64,000 nt of DNA from Phytophthora hibernalis (lineage: Eukaryota > Oomycota > Peronosporomycetes > Peronosporales > Peronosporaceae). This document shows positions 31,950 to 44,094 of this stretch, piece by piece. Position 1 is the first letter of the stretch; each line of letters starts with the position of its first letter. The notes beneath the pieces are model-generated. The model was given only the letters and a program-made list of their open reading frames with translations, was not told the DNA's origin and ran no database searches. The DNA lies in assembly GCA_012656075.1 (NCBI GenBank), contig JAAKBF010000360.1, forward strand, positions 124,001-188,000, in the 5' to 3' direction. The position numbers were made by a program, and so were the translations under genes.

Positions 31950-31961
31950 CGCCCCCTCAGC
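31950..31961 (-). promoter_or_regulatory. Polypurine tract of second Gypsy element
   Basis: On the minus strand GCTGAGGGGGCG ends one base before TGTAGTGG, the first bases of the 3' LTR, as expected for the plus-strand DNA primer of a Gypsy element. Confidence 0.7.
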
Positions 31962-32140
31962 TTGGTTTCACCGCTACTGGTTCGTCACCAGTGGTGTACG
32001 TTCACGAAGTCTTGGGGACCATAGCCATAGATGGCTACATTTTCGTCACGGGCTCGCGAGTAGCACCGGAAAGACGAGAAAATCGATTTCTCTGCTTGCC
32101 ACGTTGCACCGGCGAATTAGCTGTGTTTTAGCAGCAGCAG

Positions 32141-34295
32141 TCATCGATCGCGTTTGGCGACCGCTTGCGCTGGTAATTTCTCCGTCACATCCGAGCGTAT
32201 AGGCTGAGCACCCAAAAGCAGAACCTCGGTCGCATCAAGTTCATCCGTTGGAGCACCCAAAGAAACCACCTCGGTCGCATGCGACTCAACTGACAAAGCA
32301 CCCAGAGGCATAGCACTGGTCACTTCCGGTTCATTGAGTCGAGCACCCACATGAGGACAGTCGCTCACTTCGTTTCCGTTGTTGGCATCCTGGGACGATC
32401 TCGTTCGAGATTTTCTCGCAGTTTGCCGACGGCGTTGTCTGCTACCAGGCCGTTGTTTTCGTGCCTTGCTCGCTCTGCCTTGTGTCAGACGCGGCTTGCT
32501 GGTATTAGACAGGGTGGAGACGGCAGTCTGACGACGCGGCTTGCTGGTATTAGACGGGGTGGAGACGGCAGTCTGACGACGCGGCTTGCTGGTATTAGAC
32601 GGGGTGGAGACGGCAGTCTGACGAGGTGTCTGGGCCCTCACGATCGACTCCGCCGCTTCTCCGGTAAATTGCTGCCATTTCTCTGTGAGTTTTTGGTCAG
32701 CAGCTTGTGTCACGTAATTGCTCACGTGTACACGAATTTCTTTGGCTAGATTTTGAAGTGGTTCGTACGAGTCCTCAATGGACTGTAGTCCCCTTCCAAC
32801 CCACCAATATCTCAAAATCGTTAATCTCCGAATTCCATCGGTGATCTTTGAGTTCCTCCACAGCGAGAATTATTCCTTGCGCTGCTACGTGTTCCAGTTC
32901 ATCAGTCACTTCCAGACTGGCGTCGGAGTATATTTTGAGCCGGGAGGCATGGACGTCCATCTCGTCGCCGGTCACCAAATGTTGTACCCTAAACGAATGC
33001 TTGTCAGCACGAACGACACGATATGGTCCGGTCCAGGTGACTAACAGCTTATTATCTTGCTTCTCATCAACTCGAGAGCGTAGTACGTAGTCACCTGGAG
33101 CGAAATTAACCAAATGTTCTCCGCGTCGGCGTTTTTGGTTCAACAATCGTTGTTTAAGCTTCTGATCGTCCACAGTCAGTGCATTTTCTGTATACTGCTG
33201 CGTAGATTGGCCAGGTATACATCGATTTCATCGCTTGGAGGAACGGATTGAAGTCCATCTTTACCTGGTAGATAAAACTCCCTCAGCGGCGTCGGACAAT
33301 GTAAACCCGTAAACAACTCGGGTTCCCCAGTGATGGAACTGCCGTGTGATTCAAATTGGCTTGTACCATCGGCACGAGATAGACCCAATCTCTGTAGCTG
33401 ATTTTGTACGACAAAATCATGGCTCGTATCACCTGCAGAATGTCCCTGTTGATACGTTCAACTGATCCATTTATCCAAGGACAGTACGCTGGTGTAAATG
33501 CGTTCGCAAACGTCGACTCAGTTCTGCTATCACTTCATTTTTGAAATGGCTCCCTGATCAGATACCCAATCCGGGGAATGCCAAATCGAGAGTACCAAGC
33601 GAGTAGCGCTTCGACTACGACGTTGCTATCAGGTGTGTCAGCAAGTACCAACTCACAATAATGAGTCGCGTGATCCTTTAAAACCAAAAGATACTTGCTA
33701 TCACCGAAACTTTCTCCCATGAAAAGAAAATCGAAATGGAGTACAGCATTTCTTGCGTTGCACTCGATCAACTCGCCCCATGGTCTCGGGATTATTCCCC
33801 CGTGAGAATGCAGACAGAGGCGGCATTTCTCCAGAAACTTGGATACAATTGCTGAGAGTTGATCAATTGAGAAAATTCGACGCAGGTGAGTTGTCATAGC
33901 CTGTTTCCCACGATGACATTGCGGCCCACAATGGGTTTGATGCAAAGTCGCTGAATCAAATCGGCAGCATCTACTGGTATCCAAATGCGGCCACCTATAG
34001 TCAAAACACCATCACGTCGCACAGCATCTCCGGGTGCCACGAATTTGGCTTGTATTGCTGTAATTTCGGAGATGGTTGGCCAAATAAAATTCTCATCATC
34101 CAGTGGCCGAAGTTCGCTCATTCGCACAGGCTCAGGCGTAGATTCACAGCGTCGCACCACCTTAATGCGCTTGATAGAAACAACTGGAACGTGGTTTCCA
34201 GCCCAACGAGAAATCATATCAGCCCAAACATTCGTTGGTCCTGGCACGTGCTCCACGACGTAGCGAAAGTTCATAAGTTTCATGGACCAACGCAA
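32141..34295 (-). pseudogene. Gypsy-2 RNase H end, integrase and chromodomain with repeat tail
   Basis: Begins with the RNase H end (VVEHVPGPTNVWADMISRW). The integrase HHCC block and core follow: CRLCLHSHGG, NAVLHFDFLFMGESF (first Asp), DYVLRSRVDEKQDNKLLVTW further on, then a chromodomain-like stretch (VEELKDHRWNSEINDFEILV with GWKG, then IEDSYEPLQNLAKEI). A long Ser/Thr/Arg tail carries a 15-residue repeat (RRQTAVSTPSNTSKP) three times. Frame changes near 33175, 32800 and elsewhere; the second Asp and Glu segment (33,400-33,530) is not in an open frame. It is inactive as written. Confidence 0.75.
32491..32625. repeat. 45-bp coding tandem repeat, three copies
   Basis: GCGGCTTGCTGGTATTAGAC starts each 45-bp unit at 32491, 32536 and 32581. 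The copies differ by one or two bases and encode the 15-residue unit in the tail of the Gypsy-2 polyprotein. Confidence 0.85.
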
Positions 34296-34306
34296 AAGTT
34301 TGCCTT

Positions 34307-35579
34307 TTACATGCTTTTTAGGCTCTCATGCGGGGCAAACACGTGAATAAGATTGCGATGATCGCAATACATCCTGAATGGTTTCGGTCTCAAGAGAAGA
34401 TAGTCAAGCTTGTCGCACGCTATAACAATGGGGAATGCTTCTTTCTCTATCACCGTCCAATTTAGTTGACTTCCTGAAAATGGGCCACTCATGCACTGGA
34501 TAAGCCGATGTTGTTGCTCAGTTGCAGGCCGCTTTGAGTCAAATTCTGCCACCTTAGGGCCCAACCAATATCAGACGCATCGGTGAAAAGTCAAGTGGTT
34601 GCGTTGTCATCCGGGAAATCTAGCGTAGCGGATGTTGCTAGCATTTCCTTCACTGCATCAAAAGCAAAACGTTCGTTGTCATCTAGCTCCACTGAAATAC
34701 TTGCAGCTGCACGACGGTTCCTCTTCGTGCTAGTGAGTGCAATATCCAGGCGTTTCGGCAATGGTGCAACTTGACGAGCAAAATCAACTAGGCTTTCACG
34801 CATCCAGTTGGCTGCGCAAATAAACTGCTAAAGCTCTGCGGCTGTACGGGGTATGGCATTGCGCGCAACGTATCAATCCGCTCCGAATCATGTCGAACAC
34901 CTTGGCTATTGAGTATCCGGCCACAACACTTCACTTCAGTTTCATAGAGGCTGGACTTCTTCACGCTCAGTTTTAGCCCGAATTGGTTGAGTAGGGAGAA
35001 AAATCAGCAGCTTCTCGAGATACGTGTCCATATCCGCTGCGTAGAGAAGCAAGTCATCAATCCAGATGAGGAGATGCTTATAAAGTAGGCTGGCAAAGCA
35101 CTCCTCCATTGTTTTCTGGAAAAATATAGCTGCATCGCTACAACCTTGAGGTACACGGCGAGGCGTGAAAATCTTCTCATCCGTCATGTACGATAAAAAT
35201 TCTTGACAGAGCTCATCTATCGGCAACTGCCAAAACCTTTAAGGAAGTCAAATAGACCGAAATGGTTCATACCACGTGCATTTTCCATTACCACCGATAG
35301 AATTGGCATCACGGCTGCCATCACTTCAGTCTGCGCGTTCCTTGTCCGGTAGTCGGTCGTTTGGCGAAAGTCGTTGAAGTCCGCAGATTTCTTGACGGGT
35401 AGCTCGGGGCTCGCCCAGAGGCTGCTCGGATTCTCGTACACCAGTCCTAGAGATACCAGACGATCATTAAATTCGTGAAGAAACTTACGTATGTGTGGAG
35501 GATATTTACGGGGCTTACACGTTGACGGACGATCCCCATCCTGCAGGCGGATCTTGAGGGGGTCGGCTCGAAGCTCGAG
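34307..35579 (-). pseudogene. Gypsy-2 reverse transcriptase and RNase H
   Basis: RT blocks in order: YENPSSLWASPELPVKKSAD, FRQTTDYRTRNAQTEVMAAV, NHFGLFDFLKGF, FTPRRVPQGCSDAAIFFQKT and the catalytic WIDDLLLYAADMDTYLEKL, in which the usual first residue Y of YxDD is W-I. RNase H follows in pieces (RFAFDAVKEM, KEAFPIVIACDKLDYLLLRP, FRMYCDHRNLIHVFAPHESL). Four or more frame changes break it. Confidence 0.75.
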
Positions 35580-36860
35580 TCACCACACATCGTATGCATG
35601 AGCGATGGTACGGAGCTGCTCCACACGTTCCTGCAGAAATCCGTTCGCCACAGCACGTGTGATCAGACGCTCCACAGCACTGAAAATGTCATCATCTCCA
35701 TTTGGCTCTGTGCCATTCATGTTCACGGGCATCTCATCTGCTTCCAGCTCAATTGGGTCTCCAATTGTTTCGTCATCTCCACGGTCTGCTAGCTGCTCAA
35801 GCTGGCGGTCGACGTCAATACCCAAAGAGCTCAGTAAATCATTACCGACAATAAATTCATCACCGTCGACGTCCATAACCAACACATCCACCAAACCCAT
35901 TGGTTCCACAGGGCCTGCAGCCGTATGGATCATTACTTGCAATTTGACTCGTTGGTCGGCGCGCACCCATGATGATCAAAAGTTTGGTTCTCACTAGGCG
36001 CTTCGAGTTGCTCAGCCGTCACTGTCGGGTCCAAGGCACGTAGCTCACTCCAGTGCGAACGGCCGATGACAGTATATTCGGAACCGCTGTCGGGGCAGTA
36101 TGGGAGGGCCAATACACCGTTCAAAGTCACGCGGCGATCAGGAACGGGCATGGTCTCGCTTAGACGTTTGAGGTTGGACTTCTTCTTCTCTCGTTCCTTA
36201 CGCAGGTTCTTGCTTAGCTGGACCTTTTCAGCTTCACTCGACTTTGTGCAATCACGCAGCCAGTGCATCTCCTTACACTTTGGGCATGGTGCCGGTGGCA
36301 CAGACGGCACATTAGCGGGCTTTGGCTTCCCAGACGACACATTGGGGTTTTTGGCTTCCTCCACTTTCTCTTTGACAGAGATGTCATTGGTGGACTGGGA
36401 CCGTGGCTTCCCACTCCATGGTTTTTGCTTTTTGGCAGGAGGAGCGGACTTAGAGTCAGCTTGACCGCGCCCACTTTGGTTCCGCTTGAGCTTTTTCGCG
36501 CGGTGGAGCTGGCGATCATGCTCTGTGGCCTTCTCGACTTGAACAAAACTTTTGTGTCCGTTGCTGCAGACTTGTTTGTGTAGCGCACCCACTGTTTGAT
36601 CTCCGTTTTCAGCGCAGCGGGATGCAATGACGCCACGAGGAGCTTGCACTTCTGGCGCTCGCCATCCTCCCGTCAAAGTCAAAACAACTTGTGAGTCCAT
36701 TCTCGGTGATGAGCTTCTTGAACTTCACAAAATAGTCCACCACACGCGCAGCAGCGTCACTTTCAGCCATGTTCATCCGCAAATCACGCTCGAAAAGGCC
36801 GTTCTCCGTTGGACAATGTCCTGGTAAACATGCAGTTGGGCATACAAGTTCTACAACATG
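35580..36860 (-). pseudogene. Gypsy-2 gag and aspartic protease
   Basis: Gag opens abruptly (ENGLFERDLRMNMAESDAAA), continues with the capsid block KCKLLVASLHPAALKTEIKQ, a Lys-rich stretch and a CCHC knuckle CPKCKEMHWLRDC. The protease active site is LALPYCPDSGSEYTVIG (D-S-G, about 36080), followed by LVMDVDGDEFIVGNDLL. Frame changes near 36690, 36600, 36500 and 35960. The gag N-terminus is missing at the repeat junction. Confidence 0.7.
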
Positions 36861-37032
36861 CAGGAGCGTACCAGAGTAGACACTTGCAGTCTGTCTGGCC
36901 ACAAAGGGATGAGCCCGTTGTCGTACACACGTGCACGTACGACAAACGCGTTGTGCGCATCCGGGTCACCTGTTTTTGCCTCGAGGTCAGCTGCGGTGTA
37001 ACCAAGGTGGATAAACCTCGGCATCCACTACA
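36798..37032 (-). repeat. Right (5') LTR copy of second Gypsy element
   Basis: Matches the left copy over about 235 bp. Its gag-side end joins directly to gag coding sequence at GGAGAACGGC, with no primer-binding site seen, which suggests a deletion there. Confidence 0.75.
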
Positions 37033-37056
37033 CCTTCATGATAGAACGCCGAGCAT

Positions 37057-39159
37057 TTAAACTCCGGTAAACTCTCGCAACTGATCTGCGAACTCGGTGG
37101 ATGAACCCGCAACAGGCGCCGTTAAGGGATAGATATTTGGTTGCAGCTCGTCGGAAGGATGACGAAGTGCACGAGAATCAACTACTTCTTCTTGGAATTC
37201 GTCGTCCTCTGGGCTACCCATCAAACTTGATAGACCATAAACCTTTACGTGGATATAACGCAGAAGTAGAATGCTGTGAGAACTCTGCATCGTCTTCTTC
37301 GGATGATGATGATAATTCCGCCATCGCTTTTGCAGTGCTTCCAGCGTCGCTGCTCGTTGCTCCGCTTCGAGACCAGCACGATAGTCGCGGAGTTTTTCGT
37401 CGCGCACTGCATGCCATCGTGCGATGTTGGCCTCCATCGATGTTGTCGACGCAGCTGTAGATGGTCGACGTGCCGACAACGAGCTCTGAAAAGATCGAGC
37501 AAGACGCCTTGCAATCACTGCCGGGGATGATGATGGTCGTCGTGGTTGTACAACATTTGCAAGCGCAGTGAGAGCAGGTGGTATTGTCTTTGCACCGGTG
37601 AAAAACCTGTGTAATAGTGCTTCAAATGTCAGCTTGGGCAGCGTCAAGATCTTTACTCCCTCTTCAGATTGAGCTGTCAGTGTTAGTGGCCAGCGTTCCG
37701 AATTGCGAACCATGCCAAGCTCTCCCAAACAGGCAGGAGCTGGAATTACCACGCTTGCAGCTGGAAGTGGGCTGGATGAACCCGAAGTGGAGTCTGTTGA
37801 GACGAGGGATCCGTCCATGACGACGACAAGAGCGTCAATCTCCGTATTTCGAGTGCATAATGTGTCTCCAAGATCTAAGATTTGCCATTTCGCAGCCCTG
37901 GCCACCTCCAGAAGCTGGTCGATGGCTAAACTTTGCAGCAACGGTGTCGTCATAAGAGTTGCTACCAATGTACGCAAGTGCCGGGCAGTGTCTTCCCGGG
38001 ATAATGGTTGGTCGCTCCATAGAGGGTAATTTTCACGGCTTCGGTGGTACAGGAACGCGGTCACGCGCTCTTGTATTTGAGATAAAGTCTCGTTGGATAA
38101 TTTTGGGGCTCACAGGTACTGCCTGAAGCGAACGCGTGCTTGCAGACTTAGTACCTTGCCATGTTTTGGCTAGAAGTCGCTCCAGCGCCTGCAATTTGAA
38201 GGCGTGAACCGTTTTAATGTTGTCTGGCGTTGAACCAGATTCTGATAAGCTTACTTGTTGGCTTAGAGATCCGCGCCCTACTGCGTCAGCTGGAGCACTT
38301 GCTGCTCGAAGAGATAACGCTGTATCCATCTCATCAGGCCCATTACTTGTGGCGCCGGCACTTTTCACTTGTCTTCGAAGTTGAGGATGCTTGTTTGGTC
38401 TCTTTTTGACGATAGAAAACCCTGACTTGGTGGCGCCATGGATTTTGGCGGAAGACGCAAAATTATCATTGTTTGGCAGACGAATACACTCCATCACCGC
38501 ACTGATGGTAACGTGTCGGCGAAGTTCGAGCTTATACAACGATGCCAAGCGGGTTACCTGGGCATCTTGGGGAGAACACCATTGGTTTCGCTACGCCGTA
38601 CAAACGCTCGCACCATGTAAAAGATTTCTTCACCCAACGCCATGGCAGCTCGGCGCAGGCGACGGTAGGCACTCCGAGAGTCCACGAAGCCTCGCGACAA
38701 GCTAGGGTTCACGACGCAATCTGCGTTGGTCTCCGCTGCCGCCATCAAGAGCAGTTGTCGGAATTGCTGCGGTTGGGCTCGCATTTGCTGCATCAATCGA
38801 GCCACGTGCTGCTCCAGTTGCTGGCGCCACGGAGCCTTGTGGTCTGAAGCTTCGACTGGTTCCTTGTCCATTACACCTCGTTCTTGCAGAAGCCTCGCGA
38901 CTTTCGCTCGAATGCTGGCCGGCATTTCTGCAGGAAGAAGCGAGTGATCGCATTTGCGCTGGTCGCGCACACTGGTGACCATCCATGCCCCAGCCTCAGC
39001 CAAAGCGCGTTGCAGTGCTAAACTCGCCTTCTTGCCCTCATACTCCTCTCGATCAGTCTCCGAGAGCTCCACTATAGCATCTGACACCTCCATGATGAAC
39101 TGAAGGCTCAAGTCAACTGAGGAGATTAGCGACGATACAGATTTATGCAAAGCGACCAA
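37057..39159 (-). CDS. Cyclic-nucleotide-binding-domain protein (5' end not found)
   Basis: The C-terminal half (to the stop at 37057) has a cNMP-binding fold: LLQSLAIDQLLEVARAAKWQ, then LGDTLCTRNTEIDALVVVMD and CLGELGMVRNSERWPLTLTA, with the GEL of the phosphate-binding cassette but not its usual Arg pair. The N-terminal half is helical and disordered (RALAEAGAWMVTSVRDQRK, then LRRHVTISAVMECIRLPNND). Frames change at about 38560 (one C in CCC rejoins them) and 38085. A second segment after the domain is basic. No ATG was found at the 5' end, so an exon near 39.2-39.3 kb is likely. It diverges from the first GT71 gene, and the Gypsy-2 repeat begins 24 bp after its stop. Nucleotide specificity unknown; it may sense cAMP/cGMP or be a pseudo-binding domain. 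Confidence 0.65.
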
Positions 39160-39325
39160 AATACCCGAAAAGCAACGTCAGCAGAGTGATGGTCAAGTTG
39201 TTGCCTTTGTGTGGTCCACACAAAACCACACTGAACTTGGCCCAATTGTGCTGAACACTTATGAGGATCGTCACTGCCACAAGAGACAGTCCGCTGGCCA
39301 CTTCGCATTTGGGCTCCTTGGTTTG

Positions 39326-41132
39326 ATGGCACCTCCGTCAGTGCACACTCGACATGGCAAGCGCTTGGCTGTGACGCGCACGCCGCCGCCTTCGCCTCGA
39401 AACGCTCCTCGCATTGGAATTTTGGCGCTTTTCTCGGTCATTGGGCTGTACGCGTTGGGCTTCGTGGTGTGGGGCGTGTGTCTAGGTGCCTCGGACTCTG
39501 GCAATATCGACGACGTACGACTTAGTCCACTGTTGATGCGGCAATTGAGACGACGTCAGAGAGCGGAATTTGGTGGCAGTACTGGGAATTTACCAATGGG
39601 TAAGCGGTGGACGGAGCAGCTCCTGGACACTAGCAGTAAACCGCCGGACTTGAGTTGTATGGGCTGGAAACAGACCGACAGCTGCGAGCTACAGACACAA
39701 GCCCCGTCAAGAATCGAGGGTGCGACCAGTTTGTGAGAGGAGGAGTGGGTGGTTATTGCCTCATGGAGGACGAAGCTACCGGTCAACAGCTTCAAGTGAT
39801 GCACACGTCCTGTGATACATTGCACCCGAGCGTCATGTTGAGCTGTCGTCATGCGGGAGACTTTGTGGATTTCCAGTGGGAAATTGCTAAATTGACGGCG
39901 GAAATTAAACGGGAGGTAGTTGATAAGAAGGTGACGGGTACCCCTAAAGAGGGATTTTGATGGTGATTTACCCCAAGCTGCTGGTGAGCGCTTATGCATC
40001 GATTCGTGCGTTACGAGCGGTGAACTGCACACTTCCGGTGGAATTGTGGTACATTGAGTCGGAAATGGATGGCGAGGGTGGGGCTTCACTGCTGGACGAT
40101 GTTCCCAAGCGACTGCAAGAAGAGTATGGTCCTCTGACGCTGCACCCTATTGCAGACCCGAGAGTTGCCGGCTTTTACTCGAAGGTGTATGCAATTACGC
40201 ACACCGAGTTCGAGCATGTGATGTTCCTGGACGCGGATAATGTCCCGGTAAAGGATCCGAGCTACTTGTTCAAGACGCCTGAGTTCGTGCAAATGGGCGC
40301 CGTCTTCTGGCCAGACTTTTGGCATCCAGCGCACACGATCTTCAATATCAACGATGAATCCTTGCTGTGGGAATTGTTGGGTATGGACTACGTGGATATG
40401 TTCGAGCAGGAGAGCGGCCAGCTCGTGATTAACAAATCACGTTGTGCAGCAGCACTGCGGATGCTGTCGTTGTTCGCCTTCCACGACCCCAACCTCTTTT
40501 CGCGCTACAAGTTGGCCCACGGCGACAAAGACCTTTTCCGTCTTGCCTGGCTGAAAACCAAGACGCCATTTCACATGGTTGCGAACCCACCAGGCATCGC
40601 AGGTACCGTGCGGGAGACCAAGTTCTGTGGCATGTCGATGGTACAGTTCGACATGGACGGAGAAGTGCTCTTCCTGCACCGCAACGCCAAGAAATTGACA
40701 GGTGGTCTCAGCGCAAATCGCAAGCCCGACGAGCAGATTTGGACGCATCTGCAGCGCTTCCGATACCGCGCTGCGTCACCTCACGCGGCTGATGTCGAAG
40801 CCGCCTTCGAGGCCTCCAAACCAACGCTGTCGCCAAACGACAGGATCGGTAGCCCCCGCTTGCCAATGGGCAACCTGAAGATGCCCTACAGTCTACTGCG
40901 GCAGAAGTACTCGGTCGAGATTTTCAACGGCGCGCCCGAGTTTGAGGAGACCCAGTGGTGCTACGGCCAGGCTGCACTCACTGCGCCTATATACAAGACC
41001 ATTGCGTGGCAAGACACGACGTTCTCCAATGTGGAGCGTGACTTGCTACAATATGCTAATGAGGCTGTAGCCATGCTACCGGACGATGTAGTCGAGCTGA
41101 TCGTGCAAAATGACTGGCAAGAGGCAAGTTGA
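39326..41132 (+). CDS. GT71 alpha-mannosyltransferase (Mnn1/Mnn2 type), copy 1
   Basis: Adds alpha-linked mannose to glycoprotein chains in the Golgi. Start MAPPSVHTRHGKRLAV at 39326. Type II layout: membrane anchor IGILALFSVIGLYALGFVVW, stem, Cys-rich module (SCMGWKQTDSCEL..., GYCLMEDEATGQQ), then the catalytic domain: MVIYPKLLVSAYASIRALRA, FEHVMFLDADNVPVKDPSYL with the DxD metal site, AVFWPDFWHPAHTIFNINDE, DMFEQESGQLVINKSR, HGDKDLFRLAWLK, LFLHRNAKKLTGG, CYGQAALTAPIYKT. Frames change at about 39,690 and 39,950 (the second repaired by one A). About 600 residues, the size of the family. First gene of a tandem set. Confidence 0.85.
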
Positions 41133-41432
41133 AGTTGACGGCGTTTTAGCGTAAACCGTAGCCGTTTAGTGTAAAATGTAGTTATTATTTAGTCCACCTC
41201 GTCTCAGTGTTGAATGTCGGTGCTTGACACCTTTATAAACGAGTTGCTCAATAGTCTCAAAATCGGTCACACTTGGTATCGTTATGGTCTCTACCTGTCA
41301 GAACCTAAACCCCTTCATATCAGATGCAAACGGTATGGTGCTTTCACTATCAACACCAAGCCATTTGCATTTCGTCCGTAGGACTCCATGCCCCATTATC
41401 CCGCGACCTCCGACCTCCGTCTCGCCCCAGTC

Positions 41433-43104
41433 ATGCGGCGTGGGTCCAATTCACCTCGTTCAGTACAGCGCTCTACGTGTGTGAAGCCTGCAGTCATGTA
41501 CACGGGTATCGCGCTCTACACTGGCTGTCTGCTCTTCTGGTGGCTGTTTGTACGTGGAGATGCCAACCGTGTAGCCATTTCCCGTTGGCGTAGTGCTGTT
41601 CTATCCGATGCAAAAGCTGCAATGGACACAGAACTGTACACGGACAATGCAATAGCAGCAGATGTGTTATTGGAGACTTTCGCCCGAGGTATTGGAGCTC
41701 CGACGCCGGAACTGATGGCGCTGCACAAACGTCACCACATCCCGCACTTGAAGTGTGTGGGCTGGAGACAAACAGGCAATTGCTCACCCAATGGACCGAG
41801 AGAACCGGACAGTGACAAAAGCTGTGGAGGTATCGTCACGGCTGGAGCGTCCGGGTATTGTCTGCTAAAAGATGAGACGACAGGCCAAGAGGTGAAGGCT
41901 ATGGAGTTGAGTTGCACGTCGTTGAGGGACAAGACGACGTTTAAATGCAGCCAGGCGGTGGACTTTGTGCGGGTGGCACCACAGGTTGACGCCATTATCG
42001 CGTCCAAGACGAGGGAGTTGGCTCAGCTAAACATGAGTGGCAAGAGGAATACGACGGCAGAGCTGAAGAGAGGAGTAGTGATGGTCGTGTACCCGAAGTT
42101 GCTGCAGTGTCCATGCGACGATCAGGTTGTTACGCTCGTATGGCTGCAAACTGCCGGTGGAGATGTGGTATCTGGAGAGCGAGATGGGAGCATTGCCGTT
42201 GGGTTATTCGCACGTGTTGCAGTCGCTGGTGAAAGACTACGGACCCGTGACGCTGCATGGAATTACGGACGATTTGGTAGCTGGATTTACGTCCAAGGTG
42301 TACGCGCTGGCACATTCAGAACTGGATCAGTTGCTGTTCTTGGACGCAGACAACGCGCCTGTGAAGGACCCAACGTATTTGTTTGACACCCCGGAGTTTG
42401 TCGAGACGGGCACAATTTTCTGGCCGGACTTTTGGACTCCAGTCAACACCATCTTCAACATTAAGGCGGAATCACTCATCTGAGAACTGATTGGTACTCC
42501 GTTTGTAGATATGTTTGAGCAGGAAAGCGGCCAGCTCCTGATTGACCGACGAGTTGCAGCCGTTGCCCAACATGTGACGCAGTTTCTTGCGATGCGTGAG
42601 CCGCGCCATTTGGAAAGACTTCGCTTGTTGTATGGCGATAAAGACCTTTTCCGGCTGGCCTGGCTCAAGACGAACACGCCGTTCCAGATGATCCTCACGC
42701 CACCGGCGGCAGCGGGCATGGTCAGAGCCAAGCAGCACTGCGGTATGACTATGGTACAGCACGATACGCGGGGCGACGTGATTTTTCTTCACCGAAACGG
42801 AAAGAAATTATCGGGTGAAGAGGACTTCACGCGAGACCACACCTGGGGACAATTGCAGACCTTTGTTTTCCCAGAACGTTTGGCGTCCATGGATGCCGAT
42901 CCTGATAAGCGATACGCGTTTGTCAAGAACTACTATAACGTGTCGATCTTCCAGGGCGGAAGACAGTTCGTGAAAACGCGCATGTGTTATGGCGACCGCT
43001 ATATGAAGTCGGAGCACTTCCGACTTACGCCGTGGGAAGACCTTCCATGGCACAACATAGAGGACACGCTGCTGGATTTCGCCCGTGATGCCAGCCAGCT
43101 TTAA
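41433..43104 (+). pseudogene. GT71 mannosyltransferase, copy 2, with nonsense codon
   Basis: Same layout as copy 1: anchor MYTGIALYTGCLLFWWLFV, Cys-rich module CVGWRQTGNCSPNGPREPDS, catalytic VVYPKLLQ, DQLLFLDADNAPVKDPTYLF, IFWPDFWTPVNTIFNIKAES, EQESGQLLIDRRVA, YGDKDLFRLAWLKTNTPF, FLHRNGKKLSGEED. A frame change follows YPKLLQ (about 42,105), and an in-frame TGA at 42481-42483 replaces the Trp of paralogues (SLI, stop, ELIG). Start chosen at 41433 because the membrane segment follows. The nonsense codon is not a homopolymer fault, so this copy may be truly dead. Confidence 0.75.
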
Positions 43105-44094
43105 TATTTTTGAGTCGATAGTCCCTGTTAGCAAAAATGTACATGTACCATATGTCGACATTCAACCATTATTTTCGCGCACTACAAGGTTTTCATGTGT
43201 TGTAGGCCCAATATTGATATTATTTTCGCGCACTTCAAGGTTTTCATGAATCGGATATTTACTGTGTCTTGCTAGCTTACGGAGCATTTTGAATGTTGCG
43301 TTGGTCTATACATGTAGTACATGTAGGTTCAAGGAGAGTACATGTACGAAGAATATGAAGTACAAATTATCACGCGCGAAATGGTTCACCGGTTGTGGAT
43401 GAACGTGAGCAAGAACCATGTTTTGACTTGTTGCAAACACTCGCTGGCAAACCAATGGTCCGGCTCAGCGGAGGCTGATGCAACAATGTTGGTACATATA
43501 CATGTACCGCGAGGGCGTTGATATTTATGATTACTCGACGGCGAGAGGCGGCGGGGTGCCAGCAAAGTAAATACGAGGAAGACCAGACTGCAGATGTTGG
43601 ATTGTGAACACGTTCGTGTCGTCCTTTGCTTGGCGAAATAGCTGAAGCAGTGGTCGCGGCTACCGGTAGCATAGCAATGGAAGGCTTCATGTTGATGGCA
43701 CGAATCCGTGGACTCCACGGTGCAGCGTGCCGTTGCTCTGGGCGGTAGATGCAACAATGGAATGGCGGTAATTGGATCGCTGCAGCTTGCAGCAGTAAGC
43801 TGGTGAGCCAGGTCGAACAGAAAGGAGCTCGCCCGGCTCACATCGCGCCAATGCCATTATCACACTCGAGCACTTTCACCTAAACTTCCCCGCTCTTCTG
43901 GTTCGCACTCAATCCTTTTTATCCGGGGGCGGCGGTGGCGACCATGAAAGACAAAGCGCATTTGCTCGGAACTGATCATTTATGTCCTTCGAACAGCACT
44001 TTGGAGTTGCATTGACCAAAACAAGACTGTAGCTGAAACACTTCGAATATACGAATACGGCCTACCGTATTCTTGCTCATTCTGTGCGAGGGAC

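Larger units (their letters stand above)
31713..37032 (-). mobile_element. Second Ty3/Gypsy element with flanking direct repeats
   Basis: Minus-strand gag-protease-RT-RNase H-integrase-chromodomain between direct repeats at 31713-31948 and 36798-37032 that agree at nearly all bases, so insertion looks recent. The polypurine tract (31950-31961) borders the left repeat, confirming orientation. No matching target duplication was found. The gag start appears deleted at the right repeat. Confidence 0.8.

Noticed and set aside
31713..37032. Retrovirus-type env gene in the second Gypsy element
   Set aside because: After the chromodomain there is only a repetitive Ser/Thr/Arg tail; no signal or membrane segment.
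43386..43841. Minus-strand ORF of 151 residues
   Set aside because: No motif, GC and codon pattern match intergenic DNA, and several other frames are equally open.
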